A stretch of DNA of 64,000 bases from Edaphobacter lichenicola (GTDB lineage: Bacteria; Acidobacteriota; Terriglobia; Terriglobales; Acidobacteriaceae). The translations under genes were made by a program, and so were the position numbers. The stretch is from assembly GCF_025264645.1 (NCBI RefSeq), contig NZ_CP073696.1, positions 2,914,001 through 2,978,000 of the forward strand, in the 5' to 3' direction. This document shows positions 8,825-17,173 of the stretch, one piece after another; the first letter of the stretch is position 1, and each line of letters opens with the position of its first letter. Under the pieces are notes generated by a model. It did no database searches. It was not told the origin of the DNA and saw only the letters and a list, made by a program, of their open reading frames with translations.

Positions 8825-9327
8825 ACCTCCATCTCACTCACGATCAACTCTGCGACCTGATCCTCGCCGACGCGTCACTTCGGCCGAACGATGAATCCGA
8901 CGTTGTCGAGCAGCATCTGCAGGCATGCCTCATCTGCTCGGCGGAGTTGAAGAGCCTGCGCGATTCGATCTCACACTTCCGCGATGCGTCGAGCGCTTTT
9001 GCTCGACATGAGTTTGCTCAGAGCTACGCGCAGCGATCGTCCATTGCGCCTCCTCACAGCTATCTCTCGCAGCCTCTTTACTGGGCGGCAGCGGCAGTCA
9101 TCTTCGTCGCTGCCCTTTTTCCTATCACACTGCATCAGCAGCACTCTGCCGCTGCCTCTGCGGTGCAGGCCACTGCGGTCTCTCATCAGTCAGAGTCAGA
9201 TGAAGCCTTGCTCGCAGACATCGACCAGAAGGTCTCTGCAGATGTGCCTTCTCCGATGGAGCCGCTGGCTGACCCGACCGACGGAACAACTTCGACAACT
9301 TCTACTTCAGACCAAAGGACGAACTGA
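8821..9327 (+). CDS. Membrane-bound zinc-binding (ZAS-type) anti-sigma factor
   Basis: A 168-residue protein with the ZAS motif H32-x3-C36-x2-C39 in an N-terminal cytoplasmic domain, one membrane segment at about 87-104 (WAAAAVIFVAALF), and a short Ser/Thr/Asp-rich periplasmic tail. The family binds and silences ECF sigma factors and releases them on an envelope or redox signal. Translational overlap with the sigma gene (ATGA) supports a fixed stoichiometry. The periplasmic part is small (about 60 residues), so sensing may depend on the secreted protein encoded next. Confidence 0.82.
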   Translation: MNLHLTHDQLCDLILADASLRPNDESDVVEQHLQACLICSAELKSLRDSISHFRDASSAFARHEFAQSYAQRSSIAPPHSYLSQPLYWAAAAVIFVAALFPITLHQQHSAAASAVQATAVSHQSESDEALLADIDQKVSADVPSPMEPLADPTDGTTSTTSTSDQRTN

Positions 9328-9328
9328 C

Positions 9329-9937
9329 ATGCGCTTGAAGCCTCTACTCTCGCTTGTTTTATTTGCAACTCTCTCCGGAACTTTCCTGGGAACGTTACTG
9401 GTCGCGCAGCAACCTGGACCGCCTGTAGGGCCCGGATCCTCCGGCGGAAAGATGGGGCAGGATCGCGGCGGATGGGGAGGTGGCGAAGGAATGCGCGGCG
9501 GTCTTCGCGTCGGGCCTCCAGGCATCTGGTGGCATAATGCGGACCTCATCCAGAAGCTGAACCTCACCCCTGACCAGCAGAAGAAGATGGACGACATCCT
9601 GCAACAGAGCAAGCTCCAGTTGATCGACCTCCGGGCCAATGTCGAAAAGCAGGAGGTTCTGATGGAGCCGATGCTCGCAGCCAATCCACCGGACACCAAC
9701 AAGATCCTCGCGCAGATCGATCACACCGCGCAGGCTCGCGCTGAGCTTGAAAAGGCCAACGCCAAGATGCTGCTTGGCATCCGCAACGTGCTCACGCCGG
9801 ACCAGTGGACCAAGCTGCAGGCCGAAAGACGCGACCGCCGAGGCATGAGGATGCGTGGTGGACCAGACGGGCAGGGCGGTCCTGGTGCCCCGCCAAATCC
9901 CGCCGGTCCTGGCGGTGGTGGCGAGGGGATGGACTAA
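9329..9937 (+). CDS. Secreted LTxxQ-repeat protein, Spy/CpxP-like
   Basis: A 202-residue exported protein with an N-terminal signal sequence (hydrophobic about 5-26, AQQ cleavage region). Two LTPDQ motifs at about 79-83 and 155-159 frame a helical core of the Spy/CpxP/ZraP type, periplasmic proteins that chaperone or sense envelope stress. Both flanks are unusually rich in Gly and Pro (about 29-66 and 172-200). It starts 1 nt after the anti-sigma stop and is the third gene of that operon, so it is probably sensor, chaperone or target of the regulon. Its length is slightly above classical Spy. Confidence 0.7.
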   Translation: MRLKPLLSLVLFATLSGTFLGTLLVAQQPGPPVGPGSSGGKMGQDRGGWGGGEGMRGGLRVGPPGIWWHNADLIQKLNLTPDQQKKMDDILQQSKLQLIDLRANVEKQEVLMEPMLAANPPDTNKILAQIDHTAQARAELEKANAKMLLGIRNVLTPDQWTKLQAERRDRRGMRMRGGPDGQGGPGAPPNPAGPGGGGEGMD

Positions 9938-10048
9938 GCACTCAAAAAGCTGTCAAGCCCTAACTTCCAATAACTCATTACAATTCAATAGGTTAGCTTT
10001 GGCGTAGAAGTACCTGTCAATCCGGTAAACTAGATTAAGAGATCAAAA

Positions 10049-10077
10049 GAAAGCCCCAGCTAACAGCTGGGGCTTTC
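10049..10077 (+). terminator. Intrinsic terminator of the sigma/anti-sigma/LTxxQ operon
   Basis: Perfect 12-bp stem GAAAGCCCCAGC / GCTGGGGCTTTC with loop TAACA, about 110 nt after the last gene. The stem starts with an A tract and ends with TTTC, so it can act in both directions. Confidence 0.8.
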
Positions 10078-10248
10078 GACTTTATAGCGAAGCAGTTCAA
10101 AATCGACGTAACTCATTTAGAAAGTCATATTTACGGATAAACCACTTGGAATCAAATATTTGCAGAGGTCTAAAATCGTAAACCACTGATAAATAGTGCT
10201 TTAACGATACCCACCCCCGGGGGGGCCACCCCAAACCGACCCAAGAAG

Positions 10249-10289
10249 GAAGGAAAAGACGAAGCGCCGACAGGTAAACCTGCCGACGC
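10249..10289 (-). terminator. Intrinsic terminator of recA
   Basis: Minus-strand hairpin with a 12-bp stem (10264-10275 with 10278-10289, two G-T pairs) and a tight loop, followed by the T-rich stretch TTCGTCTTTTCCTT. It lies about 20 nt after the recA stop. The gap 9938-10310 otherwise holds only the operon terminator at 10049 and a short C5G7 run at 10214-10225. Confidence 0.75.
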
Positions 10290-10310
10290 CTCATATGCTG
10301 CATCCTGCTG

Positions 10311-11378
10311 TTACTTTCTGGCCTTTACGGCTTCCTTCGCTTGTACAGGACCGTCGGCGGGAACTGGCGGCACATCGGCTGAGGCGACACCGGAGATGCC
10401 GAGCTTCTTGCGAAGTTCGCTGTCGACTCGACCGAAGACGTCCTTGTTGTCCTTGAGGAAGGCCCGTACGTTCTCGCGGCCCTGACCGATGCGCTCGCCT
10501 TGGTAGCTGTACCAGGCGCCGCTCTTATCGACGATGTTGTGCAGGACGGCGAGATCGAGCACGTCGCCCTCGCGAGAGATGCCCTCGCCGTAGAGGATAT
10601 CGAACTCAGCGTCACGGAAGGGAGCAGCAACCTTGTTCTTGACGATCTTGACCTTGGTGCGCGAGCCGACGACCGAATCGCCGTCCTTGACCGCGCCGAT
10701 ACGGCGAATGTCGATGCGAACGGACGAGTAGAACTTGAGCGCCTTACCGCCGGTGGTGGTCTCCGGGTTGCCGAACATGACGCCGATCTTCTCGCGGATC
10801 TGGTTGATGAAGATCAGGCAGGTGCGCGACTTGGAGACGGTTCCGGTGAGCTTGCGCAGGGCCTGCGACATCAGACGTGCCTGCAAGCCCATGTGAGAGT
10901 CGCCCATCTCGCCGTCGAGTTCAGCCTTCGGAACGAGCGCGGCGACCGAGTCGACCACGAGGACATCGATGGCGTTCGAGCGGACGAGGGCTTCAACGAT
11001 CTCGAGGGCCTGTTCGCCGTAGTCGGGCTGGCTGACGAGGAGGTTGTCGATGTCGACACCAAGTTTGGCCGCATAGGCGGGGTCGAGCGCGTGCTCTGCG
11101 TCGACGAAGGCAGCGAGGCCGCCAGACTTCTGCGCCTCGGCGATGATCTGGAGGGTGATGGTGGTCTTACCCGAGGACTCAGGGCCAAAGATCTCGATGA
11201 CGCGGCCGCGGGGGACGCCGCCCACTCCGAGGGCTGCATCGAAGGAGATGGAACCGGTAGAGATGACCGAGATCGGCACGACATCCTTCGAGCCGAGCCG
11301 CATGATGGAACCTTTGCCAAACTGTTTTTCCAGCCCGGAAAGGGCCAGTTCTATTGCTTTGCTGCGGTCATCTGCCAC
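10311..11378 (-). CDS. recA: Recombinase A
   Basis: A 355-residue RecA, the DNA-dependent ATPase for strand exchange and LexA cleavage. The Walker A motif GPESSGKT (65-72), the loop region [21 protein letters not shown] and the C-terminal domain [11 protein letters not shown] are all present. The start is GTG at 11378 with AGGAG 9 nt upstream. The C-terminal tail is Ala/Pro/Lys-rich rather than acidic. It is transcribed alone, with its own promoter (11431-11458) and terminator (10249-10289). Confidence 0.97.
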   Translation of the reverse strand: MADDRSKAIELALSGLEKQFGKGSIMRLGSKDVVPISVISTGSISFDAALGVGGVPRGRVIEIFGPESSGKTTITLQIIAEAQKSGGLAAFVDAEHALDPAYAAKLGVDIDNLLVSQPDYGEQALEIVEALVRSNAIDVLVVDSVAALVPKAELDGEMGDSHMGLQARLMSQALRKLTGTVSKSRTCLIFINQIREKIGVMFGNPETTTGGKALKFYSSVRIDIRRIGAVKDGDSVVGSRTKVKIVKNKVAAPFRDAEFDILYGEGISREGDVLDLAVLHNIVDKSGAWYSYQGERIGQGRENVRAFLKDNKDVFGRVDSELRKKLGISGVASADVPPVPADGPVQAKEAVKARK

Positions 11379-11430
11379 GATATTTCTCTCCTGAAAGGGG
11401 GTAAAAGGGAGGTTGATAGTTCAATTTGGG

Positions 11431-11458
11431 ATTCTAGCATTCAAAACGGGAAAGGCAA
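11431..11458 (-). promoter_or_regulatory. Putative recA promoter
   Basis: On the minus strand a -35-like TTGCCT (11453-11458) and a -10 TAGAAT (11431-11436) are separated by 16 bp, about 50 nt upstream of the recA GTG. This is the best sigma-70-like pair before recA; it is inferred by eye. Confidence 0.5.
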
Positions 11459-11467
11459 ATAAAAAGC

Positions 11468-11484
11468 GAACATAGCTATTGTTC
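11468..11484. promoter_or_regulatory. Dyad GAACA-N7-TGTTC upstream of recA, possible LexA-type operator
   Basis: A 17-bp inverted repeat with 5-bp arms lies 9 bp upstream of the putative -35 box of recA. GAAC/GTTC half-sites are typical of several non-gammaproteobacterial LexA boxes, but the spacing here matches none of the textbook forms exactly. Identity as an SOS box is a guess from position and half-site sequence. Confidence 0.35.
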
Positions 11485-11520
11485 AGCCGGATTCGAAAGA
11501 CGCTCGAATAGCGGAGGTCT

Positions 11521-11736
11521 TTAGCTGCTGGAAGGAAGCGTATGGAACCGGGAACACCCGTCCTGGATCTCTGTCGCATCGTTTGTCATTAAGATGCGCA
11601 GCGTGGCGTGGTTGTTTGGGAGAACGGAGCCGGCTCTTCCACCAGAAGCGCACTCGACAGAAAAGAGCAGGATAGGCAAAGCAATACACGCAGCCACCCG
11701 TATGCGGCCACATGATTCAGACATCAGCTTTCTCAT
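11521..11736 (-). CDS. Possible small secreted protein (71 aa), unknown function
   Basis: An ORF of 71 residues whose first 31 residues look like a signal peptide: positive start (MRKL, GRIR), then a hydrophobic core VAACIALPILLFSV ending CASG. The ATG at 11736 has AGAGG 7 nt upstream, a good ribosome binding site. The mature part is short and has no recognised motif. It sits between recA and the divergent RcnB-like gene. A chance ORF remains possible, as a shorter overlapping frame and a plus-strand frame are open here too. No family was recognised. Confidence 0.35.
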   Translation of the reverse strand: MRKLMSESCGRIRVAACIALPILLFSVECASGGRAGSVLPNNHATLRILMTNDATEIQDGCSRFHTLPSSS

Positions 11737-11972
11737 GAACAGACCTCTGCGTTGTGTTCAAAAGCGATTCGGTCAACATTCTACTTTGCTAAAACAGAAT
11801 ATTCGATCAATCGATACGTTCTTCCGTACAACTATCGACGCAGCACATGTCTTCGATGAGCAAAAGGTTGCATGTGCGACGCATATTTCATAGCGGTGGT
11901 GGCAGTAATTGAGGTGTGCGCGGACAAGCAACGTGGCTTGTTTTTTGAGAATCGTACTTGTCAGGAGCTTCC
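11737..11972. other. Non-coding gap upstream of the RcnB-like gene
   Basis: AT-rich spacer between the possible small secreted protein gene (minus) and the RcnB-like gene (plus). It should hold divergent promoters, but no convincing -35/-10 pair, hairpin or RNA gene was seen. A 99-codon plus-strand frame crossing 11594-11893 has no protein-like features. Confidence 0.4.
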
Positions 11973-12263
11973 ATGAGACTTGTTAAAAAAGCTGTAGCAC
12001 TCTCAACTCTGGCCGTCACTTTTAGCGTCGGCTTCGCTTTTGCGCAGGACCACGACCATTATGTGCGCCATGACGAGTGGAAGAAAGGCTCGCATATTCA
12101 AAAAGAAGATTGGAATCGCGGCGAAAAAGTTGACTATCGTCACTATCACCTGCAGGAACCGCCGCGTGGTTACGAGTGGCGCCAAGTGGATGGCAACTAC
12201 GTTCTTGCCGCAGCAGCGACAGGCGTAATTGCAACTGCCATTGTGGCTTCAACAGTTCACTAA
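11973..12263 (+). CDS. RcnB-family periplasmic protein
   Basis: A 96-residue exported protein. ATG at 11973 has AGGAG 5 nt upstream; a TTG at 11958 in frame is less likely. A cleavable signal (hydrophobic about 8-24, ending AFAQ) precedes a His/Asp/Lys-rich mature region and a C-terminal block PRGYEWRQVDGNYVLAAA followed by ATGVIATAI, which is the RcnB signature. RcnB modulates nickel/cobalt efflux in E. coli, but acidobacterial members often have no Rcn partner nearby, as here. Function is therefore only family level. Confidence 0.75.
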   Translation: MRLVKKAVALSTLAVTFSVGFAFAQDHDHYVRHDEWKKGSHIQKEDWNRGEKVDYRHYHLQEPPRGYEWRQVDGNYVLAAAATGVIATAIVASTVH

Positions 12264-12284
12264 TTCTAAAAAACACCATGTAGG

Positions 12285-12324
12285 AAATACCCCGCCGTGA
12301 TTTGTATTCGCTGCGGGGTATTTT
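12285..12324. terminator. Bidirectional terminator between rcnB-like and thyX-like genes
   Basis: Stem AAATACCCCGC / GCGGGGTATTT (11 bp) with a loop of about 17 nt between two convergent genes. A T run follows on the plus side and TTTCC on the minus side, so it can serve both. Confidence 0.75.
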
Positions 12325-12346
12325 ATGTGCGCTCTTTCATGATGAA

Positions 12347-13942
12347 CTATCGCCGAAGAAGATCTACTGGTTCATGGACGTCTTCGATGCGAAAGTACTG
12401 TGCGAGCGACGGATGCTTGCGAGCAACCTCTCGATACATCTCCCAGGCGACGCGGCGGTAGCTGAAGTGTCCAGCGACACCGCTGCGCAGTTCGGAGATG
12501 TAGAGGGCTTCGGCGAAGTCCATCTTGAAGAGAGACCGGCAACGAGTCGCTAGCGGCAGACAGTACTGCGCGGATTGCACGGCTTCCTGGACACCGCTGT
12601 CGCGGAGTTGGCGATAAGTAGCGTAAGCCGAGTCAAGCGCCGCCGTGTAGGCAGCTTCGAGGCCGGCTTCGGCGAGCGTGGGCTGGCCGGGGCAGATGGG
12701 TTCGTCGTAGCCGTGGAGGTCGGTGTAACGTTGAAGAAGTTGGACGCAGCGACGATGGCGGTGCATGTCGCGGAAGCCGCCAATGTCCATGAGGATATCG
12801 AAGCGCAGGCTGTGGCCGGAGGAGAAGCTGCGCAGGAGTTCGTCGTGGCGGCCGCGGTGCTTTGCGCCCAGGCTCGTGATCTCGCCGCGCTGGTTGGCGC
12901 TAAGCGCTGCGACCTGGTGGCGGACTTGGCGGTAGGGGTAGTGGCAGTGCGGGTAGAGGAGCGAGGTGGCAAGTTCGATCTCCAGCGGCTCGTCGCCATC
13001 GAGGAGATCGACTAGCGGCGCGGCGGCGATAGGCTGACTGCCCATCAGGGTTGCAGCGGCGTGGGCGAGTTCGCTGCGAGTCTGGCGCTGGTAGTCGTTG
13101 GGCGCTGCATATTTGACCAGCGTGGGCGCCGTCTTAACCGGGCGAAGAAAAGCTTCGTGGACGCGCTCGCCGCAGTCGGCATCAAGAGAGGCAATCTCTT
13201 CGCAGAGAACCTCGGCAGCAGCGTGCTGGACGTTCCATGCAGGCTCGGAGGCAGCGGTGCGAAGCTTTTCGCCGAGCTGACGGACTTCGGCGAAGTCGCT
13301 GGTAAGCAAGCGAGAGACCTGCGTTTCGAGGGTGCGGGCATTGACGATCTGGCCGAGCGAGGTATTGGTTGCAAGCGGAAGAAGGTAGCGGGCAACGTCG
13401 AAGGCGCGGGCCTTGAGGGTGCGCTCGTAAGCCTCCGGCTTCATCGATTCGGGCTGGGGGATCGCGGCCTTGAGGGCAGCGAGCATGCCGGAGCTGATCT
13501 TCTCGTAGTTCGAGAAGAGAGCCTCGACGGCGGCGGTAAATTTAGGTGTCTCGGAACCTAGCGCGGGAGTAAACCAGCCGGAGCGGCGGAAGTTCTGATA
13601 GCGGGTGGAGCGCTCCTGACCGTCCCACCGCTGCTCGTCGACGAGCTCGATGGCGGCGAGCAAAGACAGGCGCTCGATGGCAAAGGGAATGTGGGCGAGG
13701 TCGGCGATGGAGCGGTGCCCGTAGGCAAAGTAGAACGTATTGAGAAACTGCTCGGCGCGCTGGGAGCTGATCTCGGCGAGAGACTCCTTCATGGTGAGAG
13801 ACGAGCGGGAGTACTTGGCCATCGCGTAGGCGAGGACTTCGGGGTCAGCACCGTGGATGGCGTAGACGTCGGTCTCGCTGGCAGGAATAGGGTGATCGAT
13901 CGGCTCGTTCGCCGGGGAGGAAGGCTTCTGGCTCTCTGACAT
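12347..13942 (-). CDS. Tandem ThyX-like protein with degenerate active-site motifs
   Basis: A 531-residue protein in which the ThyX fold appears twice; normal ThyX is about 220-300 residues. Copy 1: YGHRSIAD (74-81), then DEQRW...ERSTRYQ (102-116) where RHRxxSxNE is expected, then ARYLLPLAT and NARTLETQVSRLL (184-213). Copy 2: RHRRCVQLLQRYT (395-407), then LPLATRCRSLFKMDFAEALYISE near the C-terminus. Each copy lacks part of the canonical motif: copy 1 has lost RHR, copy 2 has lost the serine. ThyX makes dTMP with FAD, NADPH and methylene-tetrahydrofolate. Whether this protein does so, or has another role, is open. It is transcribed alone. Confidence 0.7.
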   Translation of the reverse strand: MSESQKPSSPANEPIDHPIPASETDVYAIHGADPEVLAYAMAKYSRSSLTMKESLAEISSQRAEQFLNTFYFAYGHRSIADLAHIPFAIERLSLLAAIELVDEQRWDGQERSTRYQNFRRSGWFTPALGSETPKFTAAVEALFSNYEKISSGMLAALKAAIPQPESMKPEAYERTLKARAFDVARYLLPLATNTSLGQIVNARTLETQVSRLLTSDFAEVRQLGEKLRTAASEPAWNVQHAAAEVLCEEIASLDADCGERVHEAFLRPVKTAPTLVKYAAPNDYQRQTRSELAHAAATLMGSQPIAAAPLVDLLDGDEPLEIELATSLLYPHCHYPYRQVRHQVAALSANQRGEITSLGAKHRGRHDELLRSFSSGHSLRFDILMDIGGFRDMHRHRRCVQLLQRYTDLHGYDEPICPGQPTLAEAGLEAAYTAALDSAYATYRQLRDSGVQEAVQSAQYCLPLATRCRSLFKMDFAEALYISELRSGVAGHFSYRRVAWEMYREVARKHPSLAQYFRIEDVHEPVDLLRR

Positions 13943-13993
13943 GGTGAAACTCAGAATACTTGATCTGTGGATGTTGGGCTGTAAATAGCATCT

Positions 13994-14764
13994 ATGCTAA
14001 TGATGCCTAATATCCTGAGTACCGTGGCGCACCGCCCCTACGAGCTGCCGTCGGGGAAGTGGAGGATGGCGCAGCGGTGGAACGATCTACTCTTTGCGCA
14101 CTGGCCGATCGCGACCGACGTGATGGCGCACCTGTTGCCGACAGGGCTTGAGGTAGACAGCTTCGACGGCTATGCGTGGGCAGGAGTGGTGCCGTTTTGG
14201 ATGGACCAGGTGCGTACCAGAGCGGTGGGAGAGCGATGCGCTACAGTACCGGGAACAGCTTCCTTCTGCGAGTTGAATCTGCGGACCTACGTCAGGTCAA
14301 GGGTCACGGGACTGCGCGGAGTCTTCTTTTTCTCGTTGGATGCGGCGAGCGCACTGGCAGTTCTCGGAGCGCGTACGCTCTTTCACCTGCCATATTTTCT
14401 GGCGAGCATGAAGAGGAAGAGCACATCCGATGGGTCGATTGAATACTCCAGCGAACGACTTCTGAGCCGACTCAGCGTCCGCTTCGAAGCAAACTACCGG
14501 AGTCTGGGCGAGGTCGCGCCGAGCGCGGAGGGGACATTGGAGCACTTTTTAACCGAACGCTATTGTCTGTTCACGCCGCATGGTGGACGAGTGCTGGTTG
14601 GGCATATTCACCATCTGCCGTGGCCGTTGCAGGCGGCGGAGGCAGAGATTCGCATCAACGAGCTGCCTGCTGCACATGGCATCGCATTGCCCGACCGAGC
14701 GCCCGTGCTGCACTTCGCGCGAGAGCTGCACGTCTACATCTGGTCACTTCGCGAAGACCTTTAG
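13994..14764 (+). CDS. DUF2071 (YqjF-like) family protein
   Basis: A 256-residue protein with the hallmarks of DUF2071: the opening RMAQRWNDLLFAHWPI, then LLPTGLEVDSFDGYAWAGVVPF, NLRTYV and GVFFFSLDAAS, and a C-terminal HFARELHVYIWSL. The family has an acetoacetate decarboxylase-like beta-barrel and unknown function. ATGs at 13994, 14000 and 14003 are all possible starts. It is followed after 52 nt by a FabG-like gene and may be cotranscribed with it. Confidence 0.8.
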   Translation: MLMMPNILSTVAHRPYELPSGKWRMAQRWNDLLFAHWPIATDVMAHLLPTGLEVDSFDGYAWAGVVPFWMDQVRTRAVGERCATVPGTASFCELNLRTYVRSRVTGLRGVFFFSLDAASALAVLGARTLFHLPYFLASMKRKSTSDGSIEYSSERLLSRLSVRFEANYRSLGEVAPSAEGTLEHFLTERYCLFTPHGGRVLVGHIHHLPWPLQAAEAEIRINELPAAHGIALPDRAPVLHFARELHVYIWSLREDL

Positions 14765-14816
14765 AAAATCCGGCATACCGATTCGTATAATGGAGGGGTT
14801 TGGTTTAAGGAGATTC

Positions 14817-15563
14817 ATGAGCATTCTCGCAGGCCGCATCGCATTGGTTACAGGAGCATCGCAGGGAATCGGGCGCGCGTGTGCGCTGGAGTTAGCACAT
14901 TCGGGGGCAACCTTGGCGCTGGCGGCAAGGAATCTTGACAAGTTGGCAGAGGTCGCCGCGGAGATCGCCGCAGCGGGCGGTACCGCACACACGTTTGCGC
15001 TGGATGTATCGAGCGAAGAGTCCATCAAAGAGTGTGCCAAGTCTGTCATCGCACAGTGCGGCGGCGTCAATATCCTGGTCAACAACGCAGGCATCACCCG
15101 GGACATGCTGGCGCTGCGGATGAAGCGGAAGGATTGGGATGATGTGCTGACAACCAACCTCACAGGAGCCTTTCTGATGACCCAGGCCGTGATGTCGCAG
15201 ATGGTAAAGAACCGCTGGGGAAGGATCATCAACGTTACCTCGGTCGTAGGAGAGGTCGGACAAGCGGGTCAGGCCAACTACGCAGCCTCGAAGGCTGGGT
15301 TGATCGGGCTGACGAAGTCGCTGGCGCGGGAGTTGGCGAGCCGTTCGATCACAGTGAATGCCGTGGCACCCGGATTTATCGAGACCGCGATGACCTCTGT
15401 GCTGACGGATGAGCAGAAGTCGGCGAATGCGCAGTTCATTCCGCTGGGACGGGTCGGAACCGATGTCGAGGTAGCACACGCCGTTGCTTTCCTGGCGTCC
15501 GAAGAAGCTAGTTACATTACCGGACATACCCTGGATGTAAACGGTGGTATGCACATGGGGTGA
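14817..15563 (+). CDS. fabG: 3-oxoacyl-ACP reductase, FabG-type SDR
   Basis: A 248-residue classical short-chain dehydrogenase. The cofactor motif TGASQGIG (12-19), NNAG (89-92), catalytic S142, Y155 and K159 (YAASK), and the C-terminal GHTLDVNGGMHMG all match FabG, which reduces 3-oxoacyl-ACP with NADPH in fatty acid elongation. The start ATG at 14817 follows AAGGAG by 4-5 nt. No other fatty acid synthesis genes surround it, so it may be a paralogue acting on another substrate. Confidence 0.88.
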   Translation: MSILAGRIALVTGASQGIGRACALELAHSGATLALAARNLDKLAEVAAEIAAAGGTAHTFALDVSSEESIKECAKSVIAQCGGVNILVNNAGITRDMLALRMKRKDWDDVLTTNLTGAFLMTQAVMSQMVKNRWGRIINVTSVVGEVGQAGQANYAASKAGLIGLTKSLARELASRSITVNAVAPGFIETAMTSVLTDEQKSANAQFIPLGRVGTDVEVAHAVAFLASEEASYITGHTLDVNGGMHMG

Positions 15564-15951
15564 CCATTGGATAGCTGGGCGAGACGTTTTATCGAGCAGC
15601 GGTTACTTCATTGCGATAAATTATGTGCAGCAATCGATTTACGGCCTGATATCACAAGGACTAAAAACAAGGTCGAACTCTGTCGTATCTTGAAAGAGCG
15701 GATATTCTTCTCATCACTGGCAGCCAGACAAACCTCCCGTCAGCATCGTTGAACAGCGGGAATTAAAACGAATCCAGTTCGATAAATGTGGCGTATGTTG
15801 TTCAGCCATAGGTGCAGTTCATCTTAGAAAGTTGTCTCCACCTGATCAGCAAACTGGCCGAAGAGTCAGGGAAGTGCCTCACAGGCACCGCAGCTTAACA
15901 AATCAACTGTATTTACTCTGATCTCAGCGTACTCGGATTCACGACCTATCT
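15564..15951. other. 388-bp gap after fabG with no recognised gene
   Basis: Contains only a 61-codon frame without protein-like character and a small hairpin GTGCCT-CAC-AGGCAC at 15874-15888 with no T tract. No tRNA or conserved RNA was recognised. It probably carries the promoter of the GNAT-fold gene. Confidence 0.4.
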
Positions 15952-17106
15952 ATGTTGTCGACAAGTGTTGAAGCAAGGCATCTCAAGGGTATTGAAGTGG
16001 AAGCCGCGCACGTCTTTCATATACGCGACCGCAGTGCGATTCTGCGTATGCGAGAGACACTGATCCATCTAAGCGCACGCTGCGGTCAGACCGGCGCGAT
16101 GGACTACCTGGAATACTTTCTGACATCGACAGAGAATCTGAAGAAAGCTCCGTATCTTGTGCTGCTCGCGACTCGGTCGGACGTGAATGTGTTCGAACTT
16201 GAGGCCAAAGATCTGGTAGCCGCGGTCTTGATCTACGAATATAAAGCGATGGGGTTTTATTCGAGAGTCTTCAGCACGAGCGACTTCAATGGCAGCCGCG
16301 CTGTCATCGCGCCTGCAGCCGACAGGGCCAGGGTCTGTGCGATGGTGTGCCGCTATTTGATGGAGCGGGGCGCGCAGATTGTGATGCTGACCTTTGCGGG
16401 AGATGAGGACGAGACCAACCCCGAGTGGTTTGCCAACGCAGTGGGGGGCGACAAAAAGTTCTTGTGGACGACGCAGACCCGCGAAGTAGGCGCAACCATT
16501 GTGCTGGAGAAGACATTGGATGAGACGCTGGCCGCGATGGGAAAACATACGCGACGCAATCTTCGCTACTACCGCCGAAAGGCGGAAACAGAGCTGATGT
16601 GCTCCTTTGAGAGCGACGCGAAGAGTTCGCTGAGCATGGCACAGATGGTTGAATTGAACCAGACCTCCACCCATCCGGTGACGTTCACGACGCTGGAGCG
16701 GCGTTACAGAACAATGAGAGCGCTCGATGGGCTGTTCTGCGTCGGAGTGAGGACACCGGACGGACAGTGGATCAGCCTGCTGGGCGGTCGCAGACACCAT
16801 GGCGTTTCGGAGATTGCATGGCAGATGAACCGCGGAGGGCTGGACAAGTTCTCGGTCGGAACGGTGATACGAGCCTACCTGCTCGAACACGAGATCTCGA
16901 TTGGGACGAACAGACTGTCGTTTGAAGGCGGGACCTCCCATTCGATGCGGCATGCCTTTATCTCCGAGAAGGCGATCGATATCGTGGTGAAGAAGCGGTC
17001 GGCTTTTGTCTTTGTGCTTCGCCGGTCCGCCCAGTGGCGGAGCCCGAATAAGAATTTTTTGCTGCAGACCCTGGTAAATCCCGCGCTGCGGTGGGACCTT
17101 CGCTGA
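15952..17106 (+). CDS. GNAT/FemAB-like (BioF2/CelD-type) acyltransferase-fold protein
   Basis: A 384-residue protein. Residues about 180-350 resemble the acetyltransferase-like domain of CelD/FemAB proteins: KHTRRNLRYYRRKAE, then LNQTSTHPVTF, then LLGGRRHHGVSEIAWQMN and SFEGGTS. In polysaccharide loci such proteins are thought to acylate or add residues to envelope glycans. There are no membrane segments. A methyltransferase gene follows in the same direction after 67 nt. Substrate unknown; the family call rests on remembered motif patterns. Confidence 0.6.
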   Translation: MLSTSVEARHLKGIEVEAAHVFHIRDRSAILRMRETLIHLSARCGQTGAMDYLEYFLTSTENLKKAPYLVLLATRSDVNVFELEAKDLVAAVLIYEYKAMGFYSRVFSTSDFNGSRAVIAPAADRARVCAMVCRYLMERGAQIVMLTFAGDEDETNPEWFANAVGGDKKFLWTTQTREVGATIVLEKTLDETLAAMGKHTRRNLRYYRRKAETELMCSFESDAKSSLSMAQMVELNQTSTHPVTFTTLERRYRTMRALDGLFCVGVRTPDGQWISLLGGRRHHGVSEIAWQMNRGGLDKFSVGTVIRAYLLEHEISIGTNRLSFEGGTSHSMRHAFISEKAIDIVVKKRSAFVFVLRRSAQWRSPNKNFLLQTLVNPALRWDLR

Positions 17107-17173
17107 GCATGGACAGCCAGGAGAACCGTTTCGGAGCTGACCAGGTCCAGACCTCAGGATTGGACCGCCGACG

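Noticed and set aside
10097..10303. 68-codon minus-strand frame in the recA downstream gap
   Set aside because: It lies over the recA terminator and has no signal, motif or ribosome site.
15567..15752. 61-codon frame after fabG
   Set aside because: No ribosome site or protein-like composition; treated as non-coding.
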